Of a stretch of DNA of 64,000 nt, positions 33,173 through 42,046 are shown one piece after another. Below the pieces are notes generated by a model. The model was given only the letters and a program-made list of their open reading frames with translations, ran no database searches and was not told where the DNA came from. How positions within the stretch are numbered: the first letter of the stretch is position 1; each line of letters opens with the position of its first letter. Source of the stretch: CAVSCR01 sp963726575 (GTDB lineage: Bacteria > Actinomycetota > Actinomycetes > JAHEKZ01). A program made the position numbers and the translations under genes. The stretch is from contig CAVSCR010000007.1 in the NCBI GenBank assembly GCA_963726575.1, positions 248,001-312,000 of the forward strand. The letters are read 5' to 3'.

Positions 33173-35311
33173 GTGTGGGCTGAACAGGGTCTGACGACCA
33201 CGGGAGAGCCAGTGAGCCTCCAGCAGGCCGGCGGGTTCGTGACCCTCGTCGAAGGTTCCTCCTTTGTTCTGTCCGAGCGGTCCGGCGACATCCGGCCTGG
33301 TGGCGCCGCTGGACTCTTCGTACTCGACAGCCGCGTCGTGAGTCGGTGGGAGATCATCGTTGACGGTCGTTCGCTGGATCCGCTCTCAGTGAGCGTGACC
33401 GAACCGTTTGCTGCGACGTTCGTTTCCCGACTACCGCCGTTGGTGGACGACGCCGGGGCGACGCTGCTGGTGGTGCGGAAGCGCTGGGTGGGATCGGGAA
33501 TGCGCGAAGACATCGAGGTTCGCAATTACAGCAACGAAGTCGAGAGCCACGTCATCGAGCTTCACGTTGCGAGTGACTTGGCCGATCTCTTCGCCGTCAA
33601 GGCCGGACATTTGACCGAGTCGTTGGAGCCTCACCACAGCGGGGGCGATCTACTCACCAGCGCGGTGCGGTCAGGCGTCCGGCGGGAAGTCCGCGTCGCG
33701 CAACGAAGCGGTGAGCCGCCGGCGGAGTTCGCTGCGGGCGGCCTCAGATGGCTGGTGACGATACCGGCCCGAGGGGTCTGGCAGGTGTGTCTCGAAGTCA
33801 CGCTGTCAGTCGACGGCGACCTGGTCGCGCTTCGCTATCGCTGCGGTGAACCGCCGACGGAATCACTTCCCGCACGTCGATTGGCGGGATGGCGCAGCCA
33901 CACGCCGACGCTGACGTCGTGCGACGAACGGCTGTCGCTGTCCATCGCACAAGGAGCCGACGACGTCGGTTCATTGATCATCGAGGACCCCGTCCACCCG
34001 GAATCACCGGTGGTTGCCGCCGGCGCCCCGTGGTTCATGGCCCTCTTCGGTCGCGATTCGTTGCTGACGTCGTACATGGCGATGATCGTCGATCCGGCCC
34101 TTGCGGTTGGCGTACTTCAGACGTTGGGTCGCCTCCAGGGCCGCCGGACGGACCGCGCCACCGAGGAGCAGCCCGGTCGGATCCTGCACGAGGTCAGGTT
34201 CAGTTCGGCGACGGCCGTAGACCTGGACAAGGGACAGGCCTACTACGGCAGCATCGACGCAACTCCACTGTTCGTCGTTCTCGTCGGGGAGCTCAGTCGC
34301 TGGGGTGTCGAGTCGTCGGTGATCGATGACTTGCTGCCACACGTGGACGCCGCCTTGGAGTGGATCGAGAAGTTCGGTGACTCAGACGGCGATGGGTACG
34401 TCGAATACGAACGGCTCTCCACAGACGGGCTCGCAAACCAGGGATGGAAGGACTCGTGGGACAGCATCAGCTCCGCGTCCGGCGCGCTTGCCGAAGGACC
34501 GATAGCCCTCGCGGAGGTGCAGGGCTACGTCTACCAGGCTTACCTTGCCCGCGCCGAGCTCGCCGACGTGCGCCAGGACGATGTCACGGCGTCGCGTTGG
34601 CGGTTGAAGGCTGCCGACCTGCGGGCCGCGTTCAACCAGGACTTCTGGCTGCCTGAGCGCGGTTGGTATGCCGTCGCACTCGATGGAGAGAAGCACCCGG
34701 TCGATGCGTTGGCCAGCAACATGGGTCATTGCTTGTGGAGCGGCATCATCGACCCAGAACACGCCGCTGCGGTTGCAGCGCATCTGCTGTCGCCCGACAT
34801 GTTCAGCGGATGGGGGCTGCGCACCCTGGCGACGACCATGGTTCGGTACAACCCGCTCAGCTATCACAACGGATCCGTGTGGCCGCACGACAGCGTGATC
34901 GCCGCGGCAGGTCTGATGCGCTACGGCTTCGTCGACGAGTCCGTAGAGATCATCGACGCTGTGCTCGACGCCGCAACCGCAACCGGCGGCCGACTTCCGG
35001 AGCTGTACGCCGGGTTGGACCGCGCGGAGCTGCCCGTACCGGTCGCTTACCCGACGTCCTGTTCCCCACAAGCGTGGGCCGCCGCCGCGCCACTGTTGAT
35101 GTTGCGGACGCTGATGCGCTTCGACCCTCGGTTGGACCTGGACCGGGTGACTCTGTCCCCGGTAGCAGGAACACCCAAATTGAAGGCACTCGGTTCAATC
35201 GAATTCGACTTCGGCGGCTCGCGGTTGCGGCTTGGTCGTAGTCCTGACGGGGAACTGACCGTCAGCGGGCTCCCCGCGGGCGTGGCACACGAGCACGAGC
35301 CTCGTCCGTAG
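33173..35311 (+). CDS. Glycogen debranching enzyme-like (GDE_N_bis plus (alpha/alpha)6 glucosidase)
   Basis: 712 residues from the GTG at 33173 (GAAGGAG with 5-6 nt spacer). The N-terminal beta-sandwich has GSSFVLSERSGDIRPGGAAGLFVLDSRVVSRW, the signature of the debranching N-terminal domain. The C-terminal half is an (alpha/alpha)6 barrel of the GH15/GH37/GH63/GH133 type: APWFMALFGRDSLLTSY, NQGWKDSWDSI (candidate acid Asp), and LRTLATTMVRYNPLSYHNGSVWPHDS. Homologues are called amylo-alpha-1,6-glucosidase; enzyme data are sparse. No signal peptide. Its 3' end overlaps the convergent GT4 gene by 50 nt, a paired arrangement that suggests shared glycan or sugar-osmolyte metabolism. Confidence 0.87.
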   Translation: MWAEQGLTTTGEPVSLQQAGGFVTLVEGSSFVLSERSGDIRPGGAAGLFVLDSRVVSRWEIIVDGRSLDPLSVSVTEPFAATFVSRLPPLVDDAGATLLVVRKRWVGSGMREDIEVRNYSNEVESHVIELHVASDLADLFAVKAGHLTESLEPHHSGGDLLTSAVRSGVRREVRVAQRSGEPPAEFAAGGLRWLVTIPARGVWQVCLEVTLSVDGDLVALRYRCGEPPTESLPARRLAGWRSHTPTLTSCDERLSLSIAQGADDVGSLIIEDPVHPESPVVAAGAPWFMALFGRDSLLTSYMAMIVDPALAVGVLQTLGRLQGRRTDRATEEQPGRILHEVRFSSATAVDLDKGQAYYGSIDATPLFVVLVGELSRWGVESSVIDDLLPHVDAALEWIEKFGDSDGDGYVEYERLSTDGLANQGWKDSWDSISSASGALAEGPIALAEVQGYVYQAYLARAELADVRQDDVTASRWRLKAADLRAAFNQDFWLPERGWYAVALDGEKHPVDALASNMGHCLWSGIIDPEHAAAVAAHLLSPDMFSGWGLRTLATTMVRYNPLSYHNGSVWPHDSVIAAAGLMRYGFVDESVEIIDAVLDAATATGGRLPELYAGLDRAELPVPVAYPTSCSPQAWAAAAPLLMLRTLMRFDPRLDLDRVTLSPVAGTPKLKALGSIEFDFGGSRLRLGRSPDGELTVSGLPAGVAHEHEPRP

Positions 35312-36350
35312 CATGCCGACCGTGCTTCACCGCGGAGATGACCCGTTCATACAGGCTGACATGGTCCTCAACCACTCGTGCCGTGGTGAAACGCCTCAGT
35401 ACGGCATCTCGACAGCCGCCCCGATCGAGGCTCCCGACGTCGCCCACCTTGGCCACCATCTCGGCTTCGTCTCGGCACAAGAACCCTGTGACGCCATCCT
35501 CGACGATCTCCGGCGCCGCACCGTTGGGGAACGCCAGTACTGGCGTTCCCGCGGCCAAGGCTTCGACCATCACCAGCCCGAACGGTTCTGACCACTTGAT
35601 TGGGTTCAGCAGTGCCGACGCACCCTGCAGCATCTTCAGCGCGTCCGCCCGATCCAACTCACCGACGTACTCCACGTCGCCGCCGAGGAGGGGTTCGACG
35701 CACTCCTTGAACCACGCGCGCTCGGCCGGCTCGCGCATCTTGGCCGCGATTCGCAGCGGCATCCCGGCGGCGCGAGCAACCCGCGCTGCAACGTCGACTC
35801 CCTTGTCGGGATGCATTCGGCCGAGGAAAGCGAGGTAGCCGCCGTCGCCTGCGCCCAGCGTCACCTCGTCGGGATCGAGCCCGTGGTGGATCACCCGAGA
35901 GATCTGGATCCCCTGATGTGACGCCTCGACAGCTTGGCTGTGCGAGATGGCGACGATCGGGACCCGACGCGCGAACGAGCGGTACACATCACTGACCTCG
36001 GGAGTGAAGGGGCCGTGGCTCGTCGTGACCATGGCTGGTGCATTGCGTCGACGGCCGATCGCTGGTCCTGCCAGCGTGTGGTCATGGACGATGTCGCATT
36101 CTGAAAGGCTGTCGTGACCACGGATCACATAAGCGAGCTCCACCGTGGTGATCCCGATCTCCTCCGGGCGGGCGGGCAGCGTCCCGGGAACGATGGGAAC
36201 CGGGCAAGTGCTGTCGCCGGCCGCAAACAGCAGAACCTCGTGCCCGGCGGCCACGAGGCCACGGGCGAGCCGATCGACGACCGCTTCGGTGCCGCCGTAC
36301 GACGGCGGTGGGACCGGAACCCAGGGTGGGGCGAGCAGCCCGACCTTCAC
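35262..36350 (-). CDS. Glycosyltransferase family 4 protein
   Basis: 362 residues, GTG start at 36350. The GT-B N-domain begins VGLLAPPWVPVPPPSYGGTE with the Gly-rich loop of GT4, and CDIVHDHTLAG. In the C-domain, FLGRMHPDKGVDVA contains the Arg and Lys that touch the nucleotide-sugar phosphates, and SEPFGLVMVEALAAGTPVLAF contains the E-x7-E retaining-transferase motif. Substrate unknown. It overlaps the 3' end of the debranching-like gene by 50 nt in convergent orientation. Upstream 36351-36662 (312 bp) shows no gene and nothing I recognise. Confidence 0.92.
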   Translation of the reverse strand: MKVGLLAPPWVPVPPPSYGGTEAVVDRLARGLVAAGHEVLLFAAGDSTCPVPIVPGTLPARPEEIGITTVELAYVIRGHDSLSECDIVHDHTLAGPAIGRRRNAPAMVTTSHGPFTPEVSDVYRSFARRVPIVAISHSQAVEASHQGIQISRVIHHGLDPDEVTLGAGDGGYLAFLGRMHPDKGVDVAARVARAAGMPLRIAAKMREPAERAWFKECVEPLLGGDVEYVGELDRADALKMLQGASALLNPIKWSEPFGLVMVEALAAGTPVLAFPNGAAPEIVEDGVTGFLCRDEAEMVAKVGDVGSLDRGGCRDAVLRRFTTARVVEDHVSLYERVISAVKHGRHATDEARARVPRPRGAR

Positions 36351-36662
36351 GATGGGAACCCCCGAGCGCGAACCAGACGAACGCTCGACTCTGACAAGGC
36401 GGGTCCAACTCTAGAAGGGACGCAGTCCAGCCGACACCGGTTCGATGCGGCCAAACTCGCCAACAGATTCACAGTCTACGCGGTGCCCGCGACCCTTCGA
36501 CCCACGCACCTTTCACGCGGAGACACTGCCCGCTCGACTTGCTGCCACGCGAGAGAACACCACACCCCCGTACGCCTCAGGGCCGCGGATCGAGTCGGGC
36601 TACTTCAGGTGGTTCGACCTTTGCCCGCTGGTTTCGAATCGTGGGACCCTCCGGCTGTGCTG

Positions 36663-37784
36663 ATGCGTCGGGGGATGGTGTGGGGCGTCACGGCTGTGCT
36701 GGGTGTCCTGGCACTCGCGGGTTGTACGACGACTGATTCCGGCGGCACCAGCACGTCACCCTCCAACTCGGTGACTGGTTCTAGCGGTCCAGCTTTGGCG
36801 GGAACGATTGTGTTCACCCGCGCCCCGAGGCTCGGCGCTGCAGTGCAGTCATTGTTCACGATTGCCCCGGATGGCAGCGGACTGACGCGGCTGGACAGCA
36901 ACTACCTGTGCTGCGGGCGCGCGTCCTTCGACGGCGCACGGATCATGTGGCCGTCGCACCAGCACGGAATGGCGGCCAACATCGTCGACCTCAACGGACA
37001 GGCAGCCAGCTGGGTGAAGCAGCCCGCAGGTCAGCTACGACTGACGCCCCGCATCTGGCTTCCGGACGGATCGATCGCCTACACCGGCACCAACCCGGAC
37101 GACCCTTCTCAATCCGGGATCTACCTCGGCTCGCCCAACAGCGCAGCCCCACCGGTCCAGATCACGCGAACAACCCACAGCATGTACGGCGCGGATGTAC
37201 CGATCGCCGCGTCCCCCGATGGACATCAAATCCTGTTCAACCGCAGTCACAGCATGGTTCGGATGGACGCCCGCCTGTTCGTGGTGAAGACGGACGGGAT
37301 GGGGCTCCATCAGATCAGTCCACCCGGCACGCTGGTCACGACACTCACGCTTTGGGGAGTCGAGGCCTCATGGGCGCCGGACAGCCACCAGATCACCTTC
37401 GTCGGCCACCGGCACGGCGGTCAGTCGTCAACGGTGTTCATCTGCGACGCAGACGGGACCCACCTTCGTCAGGTCGCCCAGAACCCCGGGTGGGTGTGGA
37501 CGGGAGCCCAATGGTCACCTGACGGCGAATGGATCATGTTCGACGATCACGGCGTCACCCTGATCCATCCCGACGGCACCGGACAAGTCACCATAAGTGA
37601 CAAGGCCGTCTACGGCACCTGGTCACCCGACAGCCACCACATCGTCTTCGAGCAGCCACCCGGCGCCGATCTCCACATCATGGACCTGTACGTCGCCAAC
37701 ACCGACGGCAGCAACGTCACAAGACTCACCAACCAACCCGGCCAGTACTACGCCGTCAGCTGGGGCCAACTACCCACCCGATGA
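36663..37784 (+). CDS. TolB-like beta-propeller lipoprotein
   Basis: 373 residues from the ATG at 36663 (an in-frame GTG at 36657 is an alternative). A lipoprotein signal (LGVLALAGC) anchors it outside the membrane, followed by a Ser/Thr linker. The domain is a series of PD40/WD40-like blades: FTIAPDGSGLTRL, AASPDGHQILFNRS, SWAPDSHQITFVG, QWSPDGEWIMFDD, TWSPDSHHIVFEQ, then YVANTDGSNVTRLTNQ. Actinobacterial proteins of this form are of unknown role; scaffolding or ligand sensing at the surface is possible. It has no partner genes nearby. Confidence 0.82.
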   Translation: MRRGMVWGVTAVLGVLALAGCTTTDSGGTSTSPSNSVTGSSGPALAGTIVFTRAPRLGAAVQSLFTIAPDGSGLTRLDSNYLCCGRASFDGARIMWPSHQHGMAANIVDLNGQAASWVKQPAGQLRLTPRIWLPDGSIAYTGTNPDDPSQSGIYLGSPNSAAPPVQITRTTHSMYGADVPIAASPDGHQILFNRSHSMVRMDARLFVVKTDGMGLHQISPPGTLVTTLTLWGVEASWAPDSHQITFVGHRHGGQSSTVFICDADGTHLRQVAQNPGWVWTGAQWSPDGEWIMFDDHGVTLIHPDGTGQVTISDKAVYGTWSPDSHHIVFEQPPGADLHIMDLYVANTDGSNVTRLTNQPGQYYAVSWGQLPTR

Positions 37785-37941
37785 CTGTGCTGGCTGCCTG
37801 GGCACCGTCCCGACGACGTACCGGATCCCCGCCGCCCTGGTGACGCCGTTCCGTACGCCCTGGAAGGGCACGTTGGTGCGCCTAGCTAGTCTGCCTGTCC
37901 ATCGAAGGGCAGCGTTGGCCGCACGAACAGGAGGAGTCGAC

Positions 37942-38478
37942 GTGCGCAAGGTGGTCGCATACGAACTGTTGTCTCTCGATGGAGTGGCGGAGGCTCCCGA
38001 ACGGTTCTTCACCGCCTGGGACGATGAAATGGAGGCCAACCTCGCCAGTGTCATCGCAACCCAGGATGCGGTCATTCTCGGCCGCCGCAGCTACGACGAA
38101 TGGGCTGAGTTCTGGCCAAGCAGCAAGATGCAGCCTTTCGCTTCCTTCATCAACGCCGTCACCAAGTACGTCGCAACGTCGACGCCGCTCGAACGCGAGT
38201 GGACCAACTCGCACGGGATCGACGGCGGGCTCGCCGATTTCGTCCGGCACCTGAAGGGTCGGGCGGGCGGCGATATCGGCGTCCACGCCAGCCTGTCGGT
38301 CACTCGAACGCTCCTGGCTGCCGACGTCCTTGACGAGCTCAGGCTCGTGATCGCGCCGGCGATCGCCGGGAGCGGGCAACGACTGTTCGACGAGTTGCCA
38401 CCCATACGGCTCGAGACGATGCGCAGCACTGCGTCAGCCAGTGGCCACCTTCTCCTCGACTACCGCGTGGTTCGGTAA
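37942..38478 (+). CDS. Dihydrofolate reductase-fold (RibD C-terminal) protein
   Basis: 178 residues from the GTG at 37942 with AGGAGGAG 6 nt upstream. The typical start is RKVVAYELLSLDGVAEAPERFF; then DAVILGRRSYDEWAEFWP in the NADPH-binding region, and GGDIGVHASLSVTRTLLAADVLDELRLVIAPAIAGSGQRLFDE, the C-terminal sheet motif. These stand-alone RibD_C proteins are thought to be NAD(P)H-dependent reductases of uncertain substrate (YyaP/YwjB-like). Not part of a riboflavin cluster here. Confidence 0.88.
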   Translation: MRKVVAYELLSLDGVAEAPERFFTAWDDEMEANLASVIATQDAVILGRRSYDEWAEFWPSSKMQPFASFINAVTKYVATSTPLEREWTNSHGIDGGLADFVRHLKGRAGGDIGVHASLSVTRTLLAADVLDELRLVIAPAIAGSGQRLFDELPPIRLETMRSTASASGHLLLDYRVVR

Positions 38479-38495
38479 GGCACCCCTCGAGGGCA

Positions 38496-39026
38496 TCACG
38501 GGAAAGCGTCAACCGACAGTCGACCGTGGACGTGATCATCGTGTCGCATACCGTCTGGGGTCTGAAACGCTGCTCGTAGTGTCCCCTCCAGGCGGTACCC
38601 CGCGCCGAGTGCTACCCGACAGGACGCGAGGTTCTCCACCGAGTGCTCCAGCTGAACGCGGGCCAGACCGAGCTCGCTGAAGGCCCACGCCGTCACCGCC
38701 ACCAACCCCTCGCGGGCGTAGCCCCGACGCCGTTGCCACGGCACCACCCGGTAGCCGACCCTGGCCGAGGAGTGCTCGGCATCAAGGGCCAGCGAGACGT
38801 TCACGATCAATCGTCCGGTCGCCGGGTCCACTCCGTGCCACGTGGCGTGTTCGCCGCTGCTCCAGTCCGCCCCCCTACGACACCACGCCACCGCAGATTC
38901 ACGATCGACCACGGCCGGCGCCGGATGCCAACGCACCACGTCTGGGGCGTGCAACAGAGCCAATGCATCATCGGCATCAGATTCCGTCGGAGGTCGCAAC
39001 ACCAACCGCTTGGTCATCAACCTCAT
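38496..39026 (-). CDS. GNAT family N-acetyltransferase (RimJ/RimL type)
   Basis: 176 residues from the ATG at 39026, which has TATTCT 9 nt upstream; an ATG 9 nt downstream (MTKRLVLR) is an alternative. TKRLVLRPPTESDADDALAL is the usual N-terminus. Acetyl-CoA binding is in VVPWQRRRGYAREGLVA, and the terminal signature is LEHSVENLASCRVALGAGYRLEGTLR. Substrate unknown. It converges on the DHFR-like gene, 17 bp apart. Confidence 0.82.
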   Translation of the reverse strand: MRLMTKRLVLRPPTESDADDALALLHAPDVVRWHPAPAVVDRESAVAWCRRGADWSSGEHATWHGVDPATGRLIVNVSLALDAEHSSARVGYRVVPWQRRRGYAREGLVAVTAWAFSELGLARVQLEHSVENLASCRVALGAGYRLEGTLRAAFQTPDGMRHDDHVHGRLSVDAFP

Positions 39027-39117
39027 AACGAGCCCAGAATAGGACGATGCCCACGCTCGGGACTTCGGTGCCTCGCGTCTCAAGCGTCGCGGGATCTTGG
39101 GTCTCGCTGGGACGCCG

Positions 39118-39369
39118 CTACCAGCGGAAGTGGACGAAGATGCGACCGTGGTTGTGAGAGTCCTTCTCCACGCGGCGGTACACGGCCTTGATCTCGGGCT
39201 GGTCCAGGAACCGAAGGACGCGCTTCTTCAACGCGCCGGATCCCTTCCCCGAGATGATCTCCACGAGCGGTGCCCTCTTGGCGATCGCTTCATCGATGAT
39301 CGCTCGAAGCGCACGGTCGATGTCCTGACCACGGCGGTAGACGTCGTGCAGGTCCAAGACCAGCTTCAC
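39118..39369 (-). CDS. Smr domain protein
   Basis: 83 residues from a GTG at 39369, only an Smr (MutS2 C-terminal-like) domain: LVLDLHDVYRRGQDIDRALRAII and VEIISGKGSGALKKRVLRFL, then VYRRVEKDSHNHGRIFVHF. The LDLH and GKGSG motifs are the putative nuclease residues. Small Smr proteins can cut nucleic acid or bind to stalled ribosomes. This one is often called DNA mismatch repair protein in actinobacteria, but no other repair gene is near. A TAGGCT box lies 21 nt upstream. Confidence 0.88.
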   Translation of the reverse strand: MKLVLDLHDVYRRGQDIDRALRAIIDEAIAKRAPLVEIISGKGSGALKKRVLRFLDQPEIKAVYRRVEKDSHNHGRIFVHFRW

Positions 39370-39391
39370 GGTCGGACTCTGCTGGCTGAGC

Positions 39392-39982
39392 CTACTCGAA
39401 ATCCACCTCAGCCAGGTCGTAGAAGGTCGGCGTTCCGTCCAACATCTTCAGGTACTCCGCGAACATCGGCGAGCCCGCCATCGCCTGTTCGTTCTGGCGC
39501 GCCTCGGCCTCGGAAGTGAAGTACGACGCCTGGGTGAAGCCACCGTCACCGTGCCAGCCCACCACCCCGCCGAGGAGATCTGGACGCAATCGACGCAGTT
39601 CAGCCTCCTGAGTCGGGCGGATGGTCCGCATCGCGGATTGATCATGACTGCGGCCCTGCATGATCTGGACGAAACCGGCCTGGTCGGAACCGCCATCGAG
39701 CAGCAGGTCCACGTCGTTGCAGTCGTGGAAGGTCACCTCGCCAGCGAACGCCTTGGAGGTCTGTTCGAACCACGCTCCCTGCTCCGGCAGCCCACTATCC
39801 GCCGCGGCTGACTCCGCGGACGTGAATCTCGCCATCGTGATGGCATACCCATCAGCGGTGATCCCGCTGGTAAACCCAAGGAAACCCTTCGTCTGCGGCC
39901 GGATCTCCTTCCGCCAGATCGCCGTCTGGCGCCGCCATAGATCCGCATCCGCCAACTGACCTTGGAATACTTGAACGAACAT
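39392..39982 (-). CDS. Ferredoxin-like-fold (ABM-like) hypothetical protein, duplicated domain
   Basis: 196 residues from the ATG at 39982 (GGAG with a 5-nt spacer). Two similar halves are visible: MFVQVFQGQLADADLWRRQ ... FTSAESAAADS, and GFVQIMQGRSHDQSAMRTI ... YFTSEAEARQNEQAM. Each looks like a dimeric alpha+beta barrel unit of the antibiotic-biosynthesis-monooxygenase type. No heme or cofactor residue is plain. A known actinobacterial conserved hypothetical; function not known. Confidence 0.75.
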   Translation of the reverse strand: MFVQVFQGQLADADLWRRQTAIWRKEIRPQTKGFLGFTSGITADGYAITMARFTSAESAAADSGLPEQGAWFEQTSKAFAGEVTFHDCNDVDLLLDGGSDQAGFVQIMQGRSHDQSAMRTIRPTQEAELRRLRPDLLGGVVGWHGDGGFTQASYFTSEAEARQNEQAMAGSPMFAEYLKMLDGTPTFYDLAEVDFE

Positions 39983-40077
39983 GTCGTCTCCGTCTCCGCA
40001 GAGGCGGCCAGGAGAACCAAGCCGCAACATTGCAGCCTACTCACGGACCATTGAGCGGTGGCTGGACATCCGTGGGC

Positions 40078-40575
40078 CTAGTCGATGGGCAGCACGAGGG
40101 TGCGATAGCCGCTCATCGGGGTGTAACCGCTGCTCGTGTAGAGAGCGAGTGCGGGATCGTTGTGCTCCTCCGTCTGCAAGGTCAGACGCAGCGCCCCCGA
40201 GGCCGATGCTGCCGCCCGGACGGAATCGAGAAGGGCATGAGCGACGCCCTGGCGACGGTGCCTCGGCAGGACGAACACGTCTCTGACCTGCCAGAAGTGG
40301 GCGAGCCGCAAGGATGCGGGAATCTCGACCGTGACGGCGAAGCCGACGAACCTGCTGCTGTCAGCGGCGACGAACGCACTCATGGGACCGGACCTGAGAT
40401 TCTGCTCCAGCCAACCGGCTGACCCTGCGGCGTCAGAAGCCTGACCGTAGTGAACGCGGTAAAGATCGAAGAGCTCTGCCAGGGCCTCGATCTCGTTCGA
40501 CGACGGCGCCGTCAAAGACCGAACGGAGACCCGCTCGCTCGGACTCCCAGGTTGGTCGAGAGTGTCCTGATTCAT
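40078..40575 (-). CDS. GNAT family N-acetyltransferase
   Basis: 165 residues, ATG at 40575. Acetyl-CoA-binding motif A is in VRDVFVLPRHRRQGVAHALLDSV (R-x-x-G-x-A), with the later ALALYTSSGYTPMSGYRTLVL beta-strand and Tyr near the thiol site. The upstream LFDLYRVHYGQASD part is typical of the PAT/aminoglycoside-like small group. Acceptor unknown. It is followed, in the same direction, by another unrelated small gene. Confidence 0.87.
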   Translation of the reverse strand: MNQDTLDQPGSPSERVSVRSLTAPSSNEIEALAELFDLYRVHYGQASDAAGSAGWLEQNLRSGPMSAFVAADSSRFVGFAVTVEIPASLRLAHFWQVRDVFVLPRHRRQGVAHALLDSVRAAASASGALRLTLQTEEHNDPALALYTSSGYTPMSGYRTLVLPID

Positions 40576-40723
40576 GGTGCGAGGGCAAACCTTCCCGCTC
40601 GGCGATCACCGATCGCAACTACTTTGGCTGCGTCAGTGGTCACCAGGACCTTCCGAGCGCCATCAAAGCACCGCAGTGCCACCACTCTCCCGCCGGGTCG
40701 GGCCAACCCTCTGGCCTCTGGGG

Positions 40724-41263
40724 CTAGTCGGTGCGACGATCCAAGTCGATCCAGTAGCGCCGGATCGGCGGCACGCCATCTAGCGAGATGACGTTCTCGA
40801 GGGTCCCGCCGAAGGACTCGATGAGACTCGCCGAGGCAACGTTGTCGTCATCGCACGTGATCAAGACCCGAGACAGCCCCAGAGCCCTCGCCGCGTCGAG
40901 AGACTGACGCAGGATCGATCTGGCGTATCCCCGCCGTCGGTATCCCGGACGAACCGCGTAGCCGATGTGGCCACCGACGGCGGCGAGCTGGTCGTTGAGT
41001 TCATGTCGGATCGAGACTCGGCCCACCACGACACCGCCCACGTCCGCGACAAGAAACGTGCTTGGAACCCGGCCTGGCGCTAGGTCGCGGCCATGACGCT
41101 GCCGCTCCACCCGGGCGACATAGGACGACCAGGTTTCGTCAGGCTGCTGGAACACGAACTCAAAATGCTCGGCGGCGAGCTCGGCCTGCGCTTCGGCCAC
41201 CTGCGCCTCATCGCCGAGCGCGGGCGACCGCAAGAGAACTTCTTGCTCACCCGGTCGATCCAC
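40724..41263 (-). CDS. GNAT family N-acetyltransferase
   Basis: 179 residues from the GTG at 41263; AGGA is about 8 nt upstream. Motif A is IGYAVRPGYRRRGYARSILRQSL; the conserved ITCDDDNVASASLIESFGGTLENV segment follows and the end GVPPIRRYWIDLD is the usual GNAT-acetyltransferase strand. Close in kind to YdaF/YitI-type proteins of unknown acceptor. It is the third GNAT gene within 3 kb (38.5-41.3 kb), each of a different subgroup, so not a recent duplication. Confidence 0.85.
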   Translation of the reverse strand: MDRPGEQEVLLRSPALGDEAQVAEAQAELAAEHFEFVFQQPDETWSSYVARVERQRHGRDLAPGRVPSTFLVADVGGVVVGRVSIRHELNDQLAAVGGHIGYAVRPGYRRRGYARSILRQSLDAARALGLSRVLITCDDDNVASASLIESFGGTLENVISLDGVPPIRRYWIDLDRRTD

Positions 41264-41332
41264 CTGGCCATCCTGCCCGATCCGCTCAGCCCGGCAACGG
41301 CACGTTCATGCGTTGTGGGTCGAGGCGTCGCC

Positions 41333-41716
41333 CTACTCGAGAGCCGCCGCGCTCGCCGCCTGATCAGCCTGAATGCCCCAGCATTCGACGGCCTTGCCGT
41401 CCCTCACGTGCCACACGAACACCGCCTGGCCGGTGAACGGCCTTGGCTTGTCCTGGGTGCCTTCGGTCAAGACAACGACATGGTCGTCGTCGGCCAGAAC
41501 AGCATGAATCTCCTGACGGAACGTTCCCTCAGTCAACTCCTGCAACTTCGCGAAGAAGCCGAACACCTCCGCCTTCCCGCGATAGTCGCCACTGAGAGCG
41601 CTGGTGCCCGGGGCGTGCCACTGGATGTCATCGGCGAAAAGGGCGCCAACGGTGTCCATGTCACCCTTCGCGAAGGCCTCGAAACCCTTCTGGATCAACT
41701 CTCCGTTGGGGTGCAT
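41333..41716 (-). CDS. SnoaL-like/NTF2-fold protein
   Basis: 127 residues from the ATG at 41716 (GGGAG, 6-nt spacer); the longer open frame upstream is not supported. It begins GELIQKGFEAFAKGDMDTVGALFADDIQWHAPG, a standard SnoaL_2 start with the Asp-Trp-His pocket residues, and ends with VFVWHVRDGKAVECW. No partner enzyme to suggest a substrate. Region 41717-42046 upstream (330 bp) is divergent to the M36 protease and shows no other gene. Confidence 0.87.
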   Translation of the reverse strand: MHPNGELIQKGFEAFAKGDMDTVGALFADDIQWHAPGTSALSGDYRGKAEVFGFFAKLQELTEGTFRQEIHAVLADDDHVVVLTEGTQDKPRPFTGQAVFVWHVRDGKAVECWGIQADQAASAAALE

Positions 41717-42046
41717 AGTGGCTCCCTGCGATCTCGGCTGCGCCGACCGCAGCACCGATGTCGACGGTCTACCGGTTCGTGGGCGAGGAGCACAAGGGAG
41801 TCCCTCGGGGTCAGTCCGCGTGGGCCGCTTCTCGGGTGTCCTCGGCCTCGAGCTTGCATGGCGGTGCGACGTCATTCCCTGGAGCCCTCGCCCGGCATGG
41901 CCGCCACCGAGTCGTGATCTCCCGTTGGTGGCCTGCGCGGCTCGCCTCTGCCAGGATCTTGCCGCACGTCATGATCACCGCGCATCGCGACGTCCGCGAC
42001 AGGATGGGTCTGTCCGGCACAGACTTCTTCAGTGAGGGGAACCGCT

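Noticed and set aside
36351..36662. Possible small gene or RNA in the 312-bp gap before the beta-propeller lipoprotein
   Set aside because: Only poor shadow frames, no ribosome-binding site and no stable conserved motif that I can name.
41717..42046. Gene in the gap between the SnoaL protein and the M36 protease
   Set aside because: Frames here continue from neighbours without support; a TCGCG/CGCGA hairpin at 41985-41999 is short and may be chance.
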